Assembly: GCA_002495065.1 (NCBI GenBank)
Contig: DADT01000029.1
Coordinates: forward strand, 1 to 18,516
Origin: Methanoregula sp. UBA471
GTDB taxonomy: Archaea; Halobacteriota; Methanomicrobia; Methanomicrobiales; Methanospirillaceae
Reading direction: 5' to 3'
DNA: 18,516 nt
The translations under genes and the position numbers were made by a program. The number at the start of each line of letters is the position of its first letter. The first letter of the stretch is position 1. The notes under the pieces are model-generated. The model saw only the letters and a list, made by a program, of their open reading frames with translations. It was not told the DNA's origin and made no database searches. Below are positions 6,896 through 13,777 of this stretch, in pieces.

Positions 6896-7501
6896 TCAGC
6901 GCCTCGCATACATGACACTCAGGTAATCACTTTGTTCCGGGAGATCATCGTTGCGATATACTTTCATATCCGGAAAGTACATCCGCTCGACCAGCACAAA
7001 TTCGGTATAACCCTTCCGTCTGAGCTCGGCTGCCTTTTCTTTCGGATGCCTGACCTTGAGGAGGATCTGCGTGTCCGGTTCCTGGCCGTCTGATACGATA
7101 AATCCTCTATTCAGCGAGATTCCGGATGCAGCTGCAAACGCGGTGATCGAGCTGATGCCGGGTTCTGTGGAGTAGTGTATGGATGGATACCTCTCAGACA
7201 TGATTTCGCATAACCGTGAGAAGGTTGAAAAAAAATTCGGGTCGCCAAGGATCCCAAAAACGGCAAGACCATTCTGTGCAACAGGCGCAATCTTTTCTGC
7301 ATTCTCTTCAAGGCATTTCCGGATTTCCGATTCGTCATCGGTCATAGGAAAGTGAAGCACTACTGCATCCCGATACGGGGCGACGAGGTCCCGTGCAATT
7401 CTCCCGGGAACAAATACGGTATCTGCCTCCCTGAGCAGACGCACTGCCCGGAGAGTGAGGAACTCGGGGTTTCCCGGTCCCAGTCCCAGACCAATCAGCA
7501 T
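6896..7501 (-). CDS. cbiL: cobalt-factor II / precorrin-2 C20-methyltransferase
   Basis: A 201-residue tetrapyrrole methylase that methylates C20 of cobalt-factor II, the first methylation of this block. N-terminal LIGLGLGPGNPEFLTLRAVR (residues 2-21) is the SAM loop; FGILGDPNFFSTFSRLCEIM (about 82-101) is the CbiL-type GDP-x-x-F/Y-S-T-F motif; STEPGISSITAFAAASGISL follows. It is somewhat shorter than bacterial CbiL (about 230 residues), mainly between these blocks, which fits other archaeal members. Its ATG lies inside the end of cbiT (7-base overlap). Confidence 0.9.
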   Translation of the reverse strand: MLIGLGLGPGNPEFLTLRAVRLLREADTVFVPGRIARDLVAPYRDAVVLHFPMTDDESEIRKCLEENAEKIAPVAQNGLAVFGILGDPNFFSTFSRLCEIMSERYPSIHYSTEPGISSITAFAAASGISLNRGFIVSDGQEPDTQILLKVRHPKEKAAELRRKGYTEFVLVERMYFPDMKVYRNDDLPEQSDYLSVMYARR

Positions 7502-8034
7502 GCAAACCCCTTCCCGACAATGATGTAGACAGGATCAATCGGTTTGAACATTATGCTTTCTGCAATCTCATGGGATCGGGCGACCTGTACCTGCACAACT
7601 TCGCAAAACATGCCCAGCTGCTTCATGGTCGCAACAGCCTGGGCCAGTGTGCTTAAAAGAACGGCATTCACCACGATGGTTCTCCTGACCTTTTTTGCAA
7701 GGAGCGGAAGGATCTCGACGAGGCGCTGGCTCCCGCCCACAAAAGCAGCGTCAAAAATCCGGTCAGAAGTAAGAAAATCAATGGCATCAGAACAGGAAAA
7801 TTCAATATTCCTGATAACGGCCTGTTCTGCAGCATCCCGTGCAATGGCAACCGCTTCGGGTCTTTTATCGATAGAAAATACTCTTTCTGCCGTTCGTGCG
7901 GCGGCGATGGAGACTTTGCCGGTCCCGCAGCCAATCTCAAGCAGGGTATCGGTGCTGCGGAGTCCCAGCTTAAACAGGGAGACCGCCATAATCTCATCCT
8001 GGGTCGGACCACCGGCAAGTGTTGTCCCGGACAT
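7495..8034 (-). CDS. cbiT: cobalt-precorrin-6B (C15)-methyltransferase, decarboxylating
   Basis: A 179-residue Rossmann-fold SAM methyltransferase that methylates C15 and removes the C12 acetate carboxyl. After the N-terminal GGPTQDEIMAV (residues 8-18, the CbiT start signature), SAM motif I is LLEIGCGTGKVSIAAA (about 31-46), with FSIDKRPEAVAIARDA for the ribose contact and FDAAFVGGSQRLVEIL for the active-site strand; VGGS is typical of CbiT. It is the first gene of the operon. The ATG at 8034 has a modest GAG upstream, and a promoter with a palindrome lies about 40-70 bases before it. Confidence 0.94.
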   Translation of the reverse strand: MSGTTLAGGPTQDEIMAVSLFKLGLRSTDTLLEIGCGTGKVSIAAARTAERVFSIDKRPEAVAIARDAAEQAVIRNIEFSCSDAIDFLTSDRIFDAAFVGGSQRLVEILPLLAKKVRRTIVVNAVLLSTLAQAVATMKQLGMFCEVVQVQVARSHEIAESIMFKPIDPVYIIVGKGFAC

Positions 8035-8070
8035 CTTCTCAATTTTAGTTGTTGTAATGTATCAATGCTT

Positions 8071-8104
8071 GTAAAATAATTCTTCGCTGGAGAGATTATT
8101 TTAC
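8071..8104 (-). promoter_or_regulatory. perfect inverted repeat over the probable cbi promoter
   Basis: GTAAAATAAT at 8071-8080 and its exact reverse complement ATTATTTTAC at 8095-8104 flank a 14-nt spacer. On the minus strand the cbiT-proximal arm reads ATTATTTTAC and starts about 46 bases before the ATG, where a TATA box for a short-leader transcript would be. A dimeric regulator bound here could block TBP. The layout (two short arms, about 14-16 nt apart) resembles operators of metal regulators such as NikR, but the arm sequence differs from the NikR site I know. The regulator is not identified. Confidence 0.5.
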
Positions 8105-8119
8105 CCGCATTCACAAGCG

Positions 8120-8147
8120 AGAAAAATAATTTCCGGTACGGCACCGG
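8120..8147 (-). terminator. hairpin and T-rich terminator after the response regulator
   Basis: On the minus strand, just past the receiver gene, CCGGT and ACCGG (8133-8147, 5-bp stem, 5-nt loop) are followed by AAATTATTTTTCTC. This would separate the kinase-receiver transcript from the cbi operon. Confidence 0.4.
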
Positions 8148-8158
8148 ATCACAATTTT

Positions 8159-8524
8159 TTATCCAAGATACCTGGCGATACCGGCTTTCAGCTCGGAAAA
8201 TGAGACAGGCTTGGTGAGAACGCCAAGATTCGGGTCCTTCATTTCCTTCATCTTTTCGTCAATCAGGGGTGAGGCGGTAAACAGGATGACCGGAATAGAA
8301 CGCATTCCGAATTCTCCGCGGAGTTTTTCCAGAAATTCCCACCCGTTGATAGGTGTCATCATGATATCCAGCAGGATAAGTGCCGGCGGCTCCTTCTGTA
8401 CCAGTTCGAGCGCCTTAAACCCGTTAGCAACAAGGACCGGCTCATAGCCCAGTTTCCGGATCAGCATGTCCATCAGATCAAGGATTGGCTGATCATCCTC
8501 CACTACCAGAATTTTATGTACCAT
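8159..8524 (-). CDS. stand-alone receiver-domain response regulator
   Basis: A 121-residue CheY-like receiver with no output domain. All key residues are there: acidic pair D10/D11 (ILVVEDD), phospho-acceptor D53 (LILLDIMM), T83 (ILFTA) and K105 (LTKPVS). I chose ATG 8524, one base after the kinase stop and preceded by GAGGTTGAG; the longer frame from 8581 adds a 19-residue tail that overlaps the kinase and is not receiver-like. It is co-transcribed with the kinase upstream. Single-domain receivers are very common in methanogens and often act by protein contact or in phosphorelays. Nothing shows a DNA-binding role, so a link to the adjacent cbi operon is not supported by sequence. Confidence 0.88.
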   Translation of the reverse strand: MVHKILVVEDDQPILDLMDMLIRKLGYEPVLVANGFKALELVQKEPPALILLDIMMTPINGWEFLEKLRGEFGMRSIPVILFTASPLIDEKMKEMKDPNLGVLTKPVSFSELKAGIARYLG

Positions 8525-8525
8525 T

Positions 8526-10310
8526 CTACTCAACCTCAGCAGGTCTTTTCTTCGGAATATGAATGCAGAAGGTAGTCTCAAGGTTTAAGATACTGTCCAC
8601 GCTGATGTATCCCCCGTGCATTTTGATGTATTTTTTTGCGATGGCAAGTGAAAGTCCGATTTTATCGAACTTCAGTGCCGTTCCGGATTCCGGAATCGGG
8701 AATGGTTCAAAGATCTCATCGAGCCGGGCATCCGTGATCCCGATACCGTTGTCCCGGATGGAGAGGCGGTGCATGGTGTCATTCGGTGAAGACCGATAGG
8801 CGATAGTGATCTTGCGGGGATGTGTTGAGTACTTCACCGCATTCGAGATCATGGTGTCCAGTACCGTTGAAATCTTGTTCTTGTCGGCATCGAAGGTAAG
8901 ATGAGCGGGAATATCGATGGTGATGTCTGCATCTGCAGCGTACCCTCCTGCGTTAATAATGGTCCTGACCAGGTCCGGAACAGAGAAGACCGAGTATTCA
9001 AGGGGAATCTTCCCGGCATCAATGACGGAAAGCTCAAGCATCTGGTTGATTAGCTGGCGCTCGCGGTCTACACTCTTTGCGCAGCGGTCAAGGATGATCC
9101 GGGTCTCCTCGGTGACCCCGTACGTTTCGGGGTCCTGCATAAGCAGGTTAATGTATCCCATAATCGGCTGAAGAGGTGTGCGAAGCTCACAGGCAAAGGT
9201 ACTGATAATCCCCCGTTGTTTCTTATCCTGCAGGGATCGTCCTTTTACATTTTCCTGTTCGGGAATATCCACCAGGTTGATGAGCACCGAAGGTGATCCG
9301 TCCTGCAGTATCCGCGTAAAAAAAAGGGTGGCAGGGCGTATCCTCCCGGATTTAATGAGAAGATTGACATCAACCCTTCCCAGTGGAGATGATCCTGTTT
9401 CTGCGATATGGCAGGACTGCAGGAAATCAGCCTGGTCATCCGGATGGACGAGCGTGAGGGGATCCCTGCCAAGCAGCTCTTCAGGAATGTAACCGGAAAA
9501 CACCTCAAATGAGGGATTTGCATACACAATCATCTGGTCCCGTATAATGACAATGCATGTCGGAAGACTGTCAGTTACCTGCTTGTACTGGGCATCAATC
9601 TTATCAGCGGCGAGCTTGGCGAGTCTGAATTTATTGATATCAACAACAGTACAACTCAACAGATTTTCCGTGATCCTGCTCCAGGAAAGGTTTACCCAGA
9701 CGGGCTCTTTTTCCCGTGTCAGAAAAACGGTTTCAAAGGAACGAACCTCCTCCCCCGAAGCGACCGATTCTTCAAACCTCAACCTTTCTTCGGGTGTAGA
9801 GAGAAGCTCAGGAAAGGTCATCCTGGCAAGGTCTTCGGCAGTATACCCGACCATGTGTTCAAAACGGGTATTGGTTAACCTGATGGTATAGTCGTTTTTG
9901 TCAAAGAGGATGATGCCCATCGGAGATTTTTCTACAATGTTCCGGTTATGTATTTCGCTGGCATGGATCTTCTCGCTGAAATATGCCACCAGGGCACTGA
10001 TACAGACAAAGAGGAGCGCCTGACCGGTAACCAAAATCATACCGCCGGTATCGGGAAATACATAGAGGTACGCAAAGCACTCATATACCACGGCACAGGC
10101 GCCGGCGAGATAGAGTCCCTTCCTTGGATAAAAATAGGTCGCATAGATAACCGGGAAATAGAAGAGCTGGGCATAAATGGTCCCAAGATTTCTTGAGAGT
10201 GAATAGGTGATGATGATGAAGCACAACAGCGTGAGGGATGCAATAATAACGAAACGGATAAGATCGGTAGGTGATATAGAATATCCCAAAAGCCTGTTCA
10301 GCCGTTTCAT
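8526..10310 (-). CDS. membrane PAS-PAS sensor kinase with Cys at the phospho-His site
   Basis: 594 residues from ATG 10310, chosen because a TATA box (10336-10347) sits right upstream; the frame is open to 10427, but that extension spans the promoter. Four hydrophobic segments (about 18-38, 44-61, 65-85, 90-110) form an N-terminal membrane sensor. Two PAS domains follow (about 122-230 and 242-352), then HisKA (about 364-430) and HATPase_c (about 475-590). The H-box reads STFACELRTPLQPIMGY: where kinases have H-E-L-R-T-P, this has Cys374 (TGT, 9189-9191). The N-box (TMISNAVKYS) and DNGIGI (520-525) are intact; the later glycine box is KIGLSLAI rather than GxGLGL. It may bind ATP but should not autophosphorylate on the usual histidine. 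It lies one base upstream of a receiver gene. Confidence 0.88.
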   Translation of the reverse strand: MKRLNRLLGYSISPTDLIRFVIIASLTLLCFIIITYSLSRNLGTIYAQLFYFPVIYATYFYPRKGLYLAGACAVVYECFAYLYVFPDTGGMILVTGQALLFVCISALVAYFSEKIHASEIHNRNIVEKSPMGIILFDKNDYTIRLTNTRFEHMVGYTAEDLARMTFPELLSTPEERLRFEESVASGEEVRSFETVFLTREKEPVWVNLSWSRITENLLSCTVVDINKFRLAKLAADKIDAQYKQVTDSLPTCIVIIRDQMIVYANPSFEVFSGYIPEELLGRDPLTLVHPDDQADFLQSCHIAETGSSPLGRVDVNLLIKSGRIRPATLFFTRILQDGSPSVLINLVDIPEQENVKGRSLQDKKQRGIISTFACELRTPLQPIMGYINLLMQDPETYGVTEETRIILDRCAKSVDRERQLINQMLELSVIDAGKIPLEYSVFSVPDLVRTIINAGGYAADADITIDIPAHLTFDADKNKISTVLDTMISNAVKYSTHPRKITIAYRSSPNDTMHRLSIRDNGIGITDARLDEIFEPFPIPESGTALKFDKIGLSLAIAKKYIKMHGGYISVDSILNLETTFCIHIPKKRPAEVE

Positions 10311-10335
10311 GAATACTTTGTTTTCAATTTCAGAG

Positions 10336-10347
10336 TTTATAAATATA
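10336..10347 (-). promoter_or_regulatory. TATA box of the kinase-receiver operon
   Basis: On the minus strand TATATTTATAAA is followed by 25 bases and then ATG 10310. The upstream AAAAATAG could be the BRE. This is the expected spacing for a leaderless archaeal transcript and sets the kinase start at 10310. Confidence 0.6.
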
Positions 10348-10460
10348 CTATTTTTGTTGTTTGAGAGCGTGGATCGCTTCGTTTCCTTCAGAATATTTTT
10401 ACTCACTGCAAAGTGCGGCTTTCTCAAAACGCTCCCCAGATACCAACACTCAGAGAAATA

Positions 10461-11801
10461 TCAGATACAGAAGGCGGTGAGTTTAGCCACGACCCGATCT
10501 ACCTGACTCACCGATGTACCTATGTAGGAATCCGGATTGAGGAGCGCAGCAATATCGGCTCCGGAACAGTACCGTAATACTTCTGAATCTCTCCCCAGCA
10601 CATCAGCAAGGGGCTTTTCTTCGACGAGTGCCTGCATGCTTGCCACCCGTATCCGTTCGTGAGAGTCCTGACGGTTCATACCTCTCCTGGTGAGTTCGAT
10701 CATGACAGACTCTGCCATATTGATGCCATGAAGGAAGGCAAGATTCCGGCGGATTGCCGCCCGGTTGATTGCCAGCCCTTCGAGCACCGTTGCCATCAGG
10801 CGAAGGCAGTGATCCGTGAGGATCGAAGCCTCAGGGAACAGCACCCGTTCGCAGGAGGAGTTTGTCAGGTCGCGTTCGTCCCAGAGCGTATTGTTCTGCA
10901 GTGCCGGTTCGACTGCTGAACGTATAATACGGGCAAGGCCGCAGCACTGCTCGGATTTTATAGGGTTGCGTTTATGCGGCATAGTGGAGGAGCCCACCTG
11001 CCGGGCACCGAATGCTTCTTCGACCTCCCCGATCTCGGTCCGCTGGAGTGTGCGTATCTCAATGCCAATCTTATCAAGAGTTGTTGCGACGTTTGCACAG
11101 AACATAAAATATTCCGCATACCGGTCACGGGAAATAACCTGGTTGGATACGTCCACAGAGCCGATTCCCAGGAATTCCATCATCGTTGCCTGCACTTCCA
11201 TCGCTTTTGGTCCGAGTGCTGCCTGGGTGCCTGTTGCACCGGTCATCTGTCCGACAACGACCCGGGGACGAAGCTGTTCGAGACGCTCGATGTGTCTCCC
11301 GATCTCACTTGCCCAGATGGCAAAACGCAGGCCGTACGTGGTCGGCACCCCATGCTGACCGTGAGTCCTGCCGATGCAGACCAGCGATTTTGTTTCGTCA
11401 GCTCTTTTTAACAGCACCCTGAGGAGGATACGGAGCTTCTTATCGATCAGGTTGAGCGCCTGTGCGAGCTGCAGCCCGGTTGCGGTATCGAGAATATCGT
11501 TACTCGTCGCACCATAGTGAACCCATCGTCCGGCATCGCCGGAGACTTCTGAAATCGCCCTGACGATCGCCATCATATCGTGGCTTATCTCAAGCTCAAT
11601 AGCCTTTGCCCGTTCCAGCGATGCAGTCGGTGCATGCCGTCCGATCTCAGCCGCTGCTTCCGGGGGGATCATACCATGTGCCGCTTCAGCCTTTGCCAGC
11701 GCCACTTCCGCTGCAACAATACAGGCAAACCGGTTCCTCTCACTCCAGATGGCACGCATCTCGGGTGTGCCATATCGCTCCTCTATGGGGTGGACTGCCA
11801 T
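10461..11801 (-). CDS. purB: adenylosuccinate lyase
   Basis: A 446-residue, full-length member of the fumarase/aspartase superfamily. It splits SAICAR to AICAR plus fumarate, and adenylosuccinate to AMP plus fumarate, in purine synthesis. Marks: VHYGATSNDILDTA (about 93-106), GRTHGQHGVPTTYG with the acid-catalyst His (about 144-157), and the superfamily signature GSSTMPHKRNP with the catalytic Ser loop (about 268-278). ERYGTPEMRAIWSE at the N-terminus separates PurB from argininosuccinate lyase and fumarase. It seems to be a single-gene transcript, 150 bases upstream of the kinase and with the gene-poor repeat region behind it. No SD precedes the ATG, which fits a leaderless message. Confidence 0.96.
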   Translation of the reverse strand: MAVHPIEERYGTPEMRAIWSERNRFACIVAAEVALAKAEAAHGMIPPEAAAEIGRHAPTASLERAKAIELEISHDMMAIVRAISEVSGDAGRWVHYGATSNDILDTATGLQLAQALNLIDKKLRILLRVLLKRADETKSLVCIGRTHGQHGVPTTYGLRFAIWASEIGRHIERLEQLRPRVVVGQMTGATGTQAALGPKAMEVQATMMEFLGIGSVDVSNQVISRDRYAEYFMFCANVATTLDKIGIEIRTLQRTEIGEVEEAFGARQVGSSTMPHKRNPIKSEQCCGLARIIRSAVEPALQNNTLWDERDLTNSSCERVLFPEASILTDHCLRLMATVLEGLAINRAAIRRNLAFLHGINMAESVMIELTRRGMNRQDSHERIRVASMQALVEEKPLADVLGRDSEVLRYCSGADIAALLNPDSYIGTSVSQVDRVVAKLTAFCI

Positions 11802-11823
11802 GAAAACAGATCTGTTGTCCGGG

Positions 11824-11831
11824 AATATAGT
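11824..11831 (-). promoter_or_regulatory. possible TATA box of purB
   Basis: CACTATATTC on the minus strand ends about 22 bases before the purB ATG, the distance expected for a leaderless transcript. The match is short. Confidence 0.35.
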
Positions 11832-11839
11832 GTTTAATG

Positions 11840-12070
11840 ATCTGAAAGGGAAGGTGATGCCTGCATATTCTGTATTTTAAACATTTCTTGGTGATTCATC
11901 ATGGAGTAACATGGCTTTTCTCATGACTCTCCATGTAGCTGCAGAATTGTCAAAAAATTCAGAATATTTTATGAGATTAGGTAATACGGCAGTATCGCAC
12001 CGGGGGTGCCATAGTGGCGTGGGCAGAAGCCCCCAGGAGTGTCTTCACATTGGAAAAATAAAATAGATAC
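11840..12070. other. gene-free stretch upstream of repeat copy 2
   Basis: No plausible open frame. CATGGAG (11900-11906) and CTCCATG (11929-11935) form a 7-bp inverted repeat. Further on, around 12001-12033, GGGGGTGCC and GAAGCCCCC could pair. These could be protein sites or remnants of mobile DNA; I recognise no known RNA or IS end here. Confidence 0.35.
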
Positions 12071-12073
12071 TTT

Positions 12074-12354
12074 GGCTTTGTAGAAACACACATGAACGGG
12101 AGGTCGCACCCGAACCATGAAAATCATTACACATTGTAATTTTTATGAGGGCTCCCCGCCTCAGGGCCTCTCCGAGGCACGGCGGGGCAGTGCGGTGTTT
12201 ACAGATATACATTTTAGAAACTGATCCGCCGCGGGGGCGCCCCGTCGGGGGCGGCGGGGTTCATCGCAAATAATTATGAAGAATTAACATTCCATTACTC
12301 ACATCTGTTTAAATTATTTTCATGGGAAACCCTAAGTTTTCAACAAATGGTAAA
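12074..12354. repeat. repeat element copy 2, rearranged, with GC-rich hairpins
   Basis: It begins GGCTTTGTAGAAAC (12074-12087), the exact reverse complement of the right end of copy 1. The shared core follows at 12091-12208, with the same hairpin (CCCCGCC 12154-12160, GGCGGGG 12181-12187). The middle has an extra GC hairpin, CCGCCGC 12226-12232 with GCGGCGG 12251-12257. The end (12326-12354) repeats 2010-2038 of copy 1 in inverted orientation. GAAAC stands at both 12083-12087 and 12326-12330, as a 5-bp target duplication would if about 238 bases had been inserted into an older element end. No transposase frame is present. Confidence 0.55.
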
Positions 12355-12369
12355 ACACCTATTTACGGA

Positions 12370-12388
12370 GGGGACAGTGCCTGTCCCC
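12370..12388. repeat. perfect 8-bp-stem hairpin
   Basis: GGGGACAG and CTGTCCCC are separated by a 3-nt loop (TGC). It lies next to the repeat element and far from any stop codon, so it is more like a dispersed palindrome than a gene terminator. The rest of 12389-12580 shows no gene. Confidence 0.5.
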
Positions 12389-12582
12389 CCGAACCGCCCC
12401 TGCGCTTTGAGCGATGATGATGTTTACCTGTTCTGAGTTTATCGTATTCGGGAGAGCAATAGCGCAGCGGCTGAAACCTCATAGGGATTTCTTGTTACTG
12501 AGCACTTATTCAGAGCCTGATAATCGCCTTTTTTTGCATACCATATAGTCAATTTATATCATTACATCATTCATCATGCTTC

Positions 12583-12609
12583 AAAAAAATCATAGCCACT
12601 CTAAAAAAA
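12583..12609 (-). terminator. double oligo-T terminator after the aldolase gene
   Basis: On the minus strand two T7 runs (12603-12609 and 12583-12589) follow the aldolase stop by about 20 and 40 bases. This is a typical archaeal T-tract end for the four-gene unit upstream. Confidence 0.45.
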
Positions 12610-12629
12610 TATCGTGAAGCGCATGTAAG

Positions 12630-13169
12630 CTATGACAATAAATTCCGCTTGAAACTGAGAATCCGACAGGAATGCTCAGCAAGGGAGGTGTACACAAATG
12701 CCTCATCAAGGGTCATTCCTGCAGCAAAGGTACCGTGCCCCCGTACGACCACCAGTTTTGAAGACAAGAGCGCACAGGTGACATTCTCTGCGAGTTCCTG
12801 CGAACCGGGCGTACCCGTAACGACAGGAATTTTCGGGCAGAGCATCTTCCCTTCACTGTCTTCCGGCATAATTTCATCCATTACAAGGGAGGCGGCAACT
12901 GCATGGGGGGGGTGGGCATGCACGATTGCTTCGAACCGGGTGTTTTTATACACCTCGAGATGTACGCGGTATTCGCTCGAGGCTTCAGGTGGTACATTTC
13001 CTGAAAAGGTAACAAAGACAGGTTCAGCGGCAACGTCAAGGTAGGCGCCACTGCGTTTGATAAAAAAACCCTCTTTTCCGCTCCGCACACTGATATTCCC
13101 AAAATTCCCTCCGACAAGGTGCTCGGCAAATAGCCGTTTCCCTATACGTTCGAACTCACCAGAATACAT
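12630..13169 (-). CDS. fucA: class II aldolase, FucA (fuculose-phosphate aldolase) type
   Basis: A 179-residue aldolase/adducin-head protein, full length and close in size to Methanocaldococcus MJ1418. Marks: GGNFGNIS (residues 20-27), phosphate-binding; SGAYLD; Glu66 in SSEYRVH, matching the catalytic Glu; zinc ligands His84 and His86 (VHAHPPH) and His145 (VRGHG). The family splits L-fuculose-1-phosphate into dihydroxyacetone phosphate and L-lactaldehyde, and in methanogens it has been proposed to supply lactaldehyde for the lactate part of F420. That role fits here, as the F420-dependent NADP reductase is in the same operon, but substrate cannot be read from sequence. It overlaps the glycosylase gene by 28 bases. 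Other class II aldolases or epimerases are possible. Confidence 0.85.
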   Translation of the reverse strand: MYSGEFERIGKRLFAEHLVGGNFGNISVRSGKEGFFIKRSGAYLDVAAEPVFVTFSGNVPPEASSEYRVHLEVYKNTRFEAIVHAHPPHAVAASLVMDEIMPEDSEGKMLCPKIPVVTGTPGSQELAENVTCALLSSKLVVVRGHGTFAAGMTLDEAFVYTSLAEHSCRILSFKRNLLS

Positions 13170-13777
13170 TCAGAACACCTCTTTTTCCCGCAGAATTCTT
13201 TCCCGTATTCAACAATATGTGCATGTGCCTGGCGGTACGTCTGATTGTCGTTATGAAGGACACCTTCAAATATGCTCTTCAAAGCCCCACGTCTTTCAGG
13301 TACGCCTATACAATGCACCATCCTTTCCGTGTAGGCATCGATGATGAAACTCGTCCGCAAAAGACCATAGCAGAGGATGCTGTCGGCTGTTTCGTCCCCA
13401 ATTCCCTGTACCTGCAACAATCCATGCCTGAGCTGTCCTGTTGGTTTGTCAGCCATGCCACCGGTACCTCCATGCATTTCCATCACGTGGGTGGCCAGGG
13501 ATTTCAGGCGTCGTGCCTTGACCCGGTAAAATCCTGTGCACCGGATTGCATCCTCAATCTCCCGGATATCCGCAGAAAAGATTGAGTCAAGGGAGCAGAG
13601 TCCCTTCTTTTTAAGATTGGTTAGGGCAGATTCCACGTTCTCCCACCGGGTCTGCTGGGTAAGGATTGCGCCAATCATCACTTCGTCTGTGTCCCCGGGC
13701 CACCAGGGTATCTCTCCATAATGGTCAGCGATCAGGCGGATAAGGCGTTCAATCCTAACGGAACTGGATTCCGACAT
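13142..13777 (-). CDS. endonuclease III-superfamily DNA glycosylase, monofunctional-like
   Basis: A 211-residue HhH-GPD protein. AILTQQTRWENVESALTNL (about 37-55) is the family opening. The helix-hairpin-helix is LLQVQGIGDETADSIL (about 120-135), and the catalytic Asp is D147 (IIDAYTERM). At the place of the Schiff-base Lys of E. coli Nth (GVGRKTAN) there is Glu129, so it should not act as a beta-lyase. This fits monofunctional glycosylases such as MagIII-type 3-methyladenine enzymes. The C-terminus has three cysteines (C196, C201, C204; spacing 4 and 2) instead of the four (6-2-5) that hold the Nth iron-sulfur cluster, so a normal cluster is unlikely. It overlaps both neighbours (23 and 28 bases). 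The damaged base it recognises is unknown. Confidence 0.85.
   Translation of the reverse strand: MSESSSVRIERLIRLIADHYGEIPWWPGDTDEVMIGAILTQQTRWENVESALTNLKKKGLCSLDSIFSADIREIEDAIRCTGFYRVKARRLKSLATHVMEMHGGTGGMADKPTGQLRHGLLQVQGIGDETADSILCYGLLRTSFIIDAYTERMVHCIGVPERRGALKSIFEGVLHNDNQTYRQAHAHIVEYGKEFCGKKRCSECILVSSNV

Noticed and set aside
8071..8104. NikR operator
   Set aside because: The arms do not match the GTATGA-type NikR site; only the two-arm layout is similar.
8035..8158. Cobalamin riboswitch upstream of cbiT
   Set aside because: The region is only about 120 bases, with no B12-box-like sequence or multi-stem architecture.
10311..10427. 39-residue N-terminal extension of the sensor kinase
   Set aside because: It contains the TATA box at the right distance for a leaderless start at 10310 and is not protein-like.
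12363..12482. 39-codon minus-strand frame rich in Arg and His
   Set aside because: It ends inside the hairpin, has no ribosome binding site, and looks like chance coding of GC-rich DNA.
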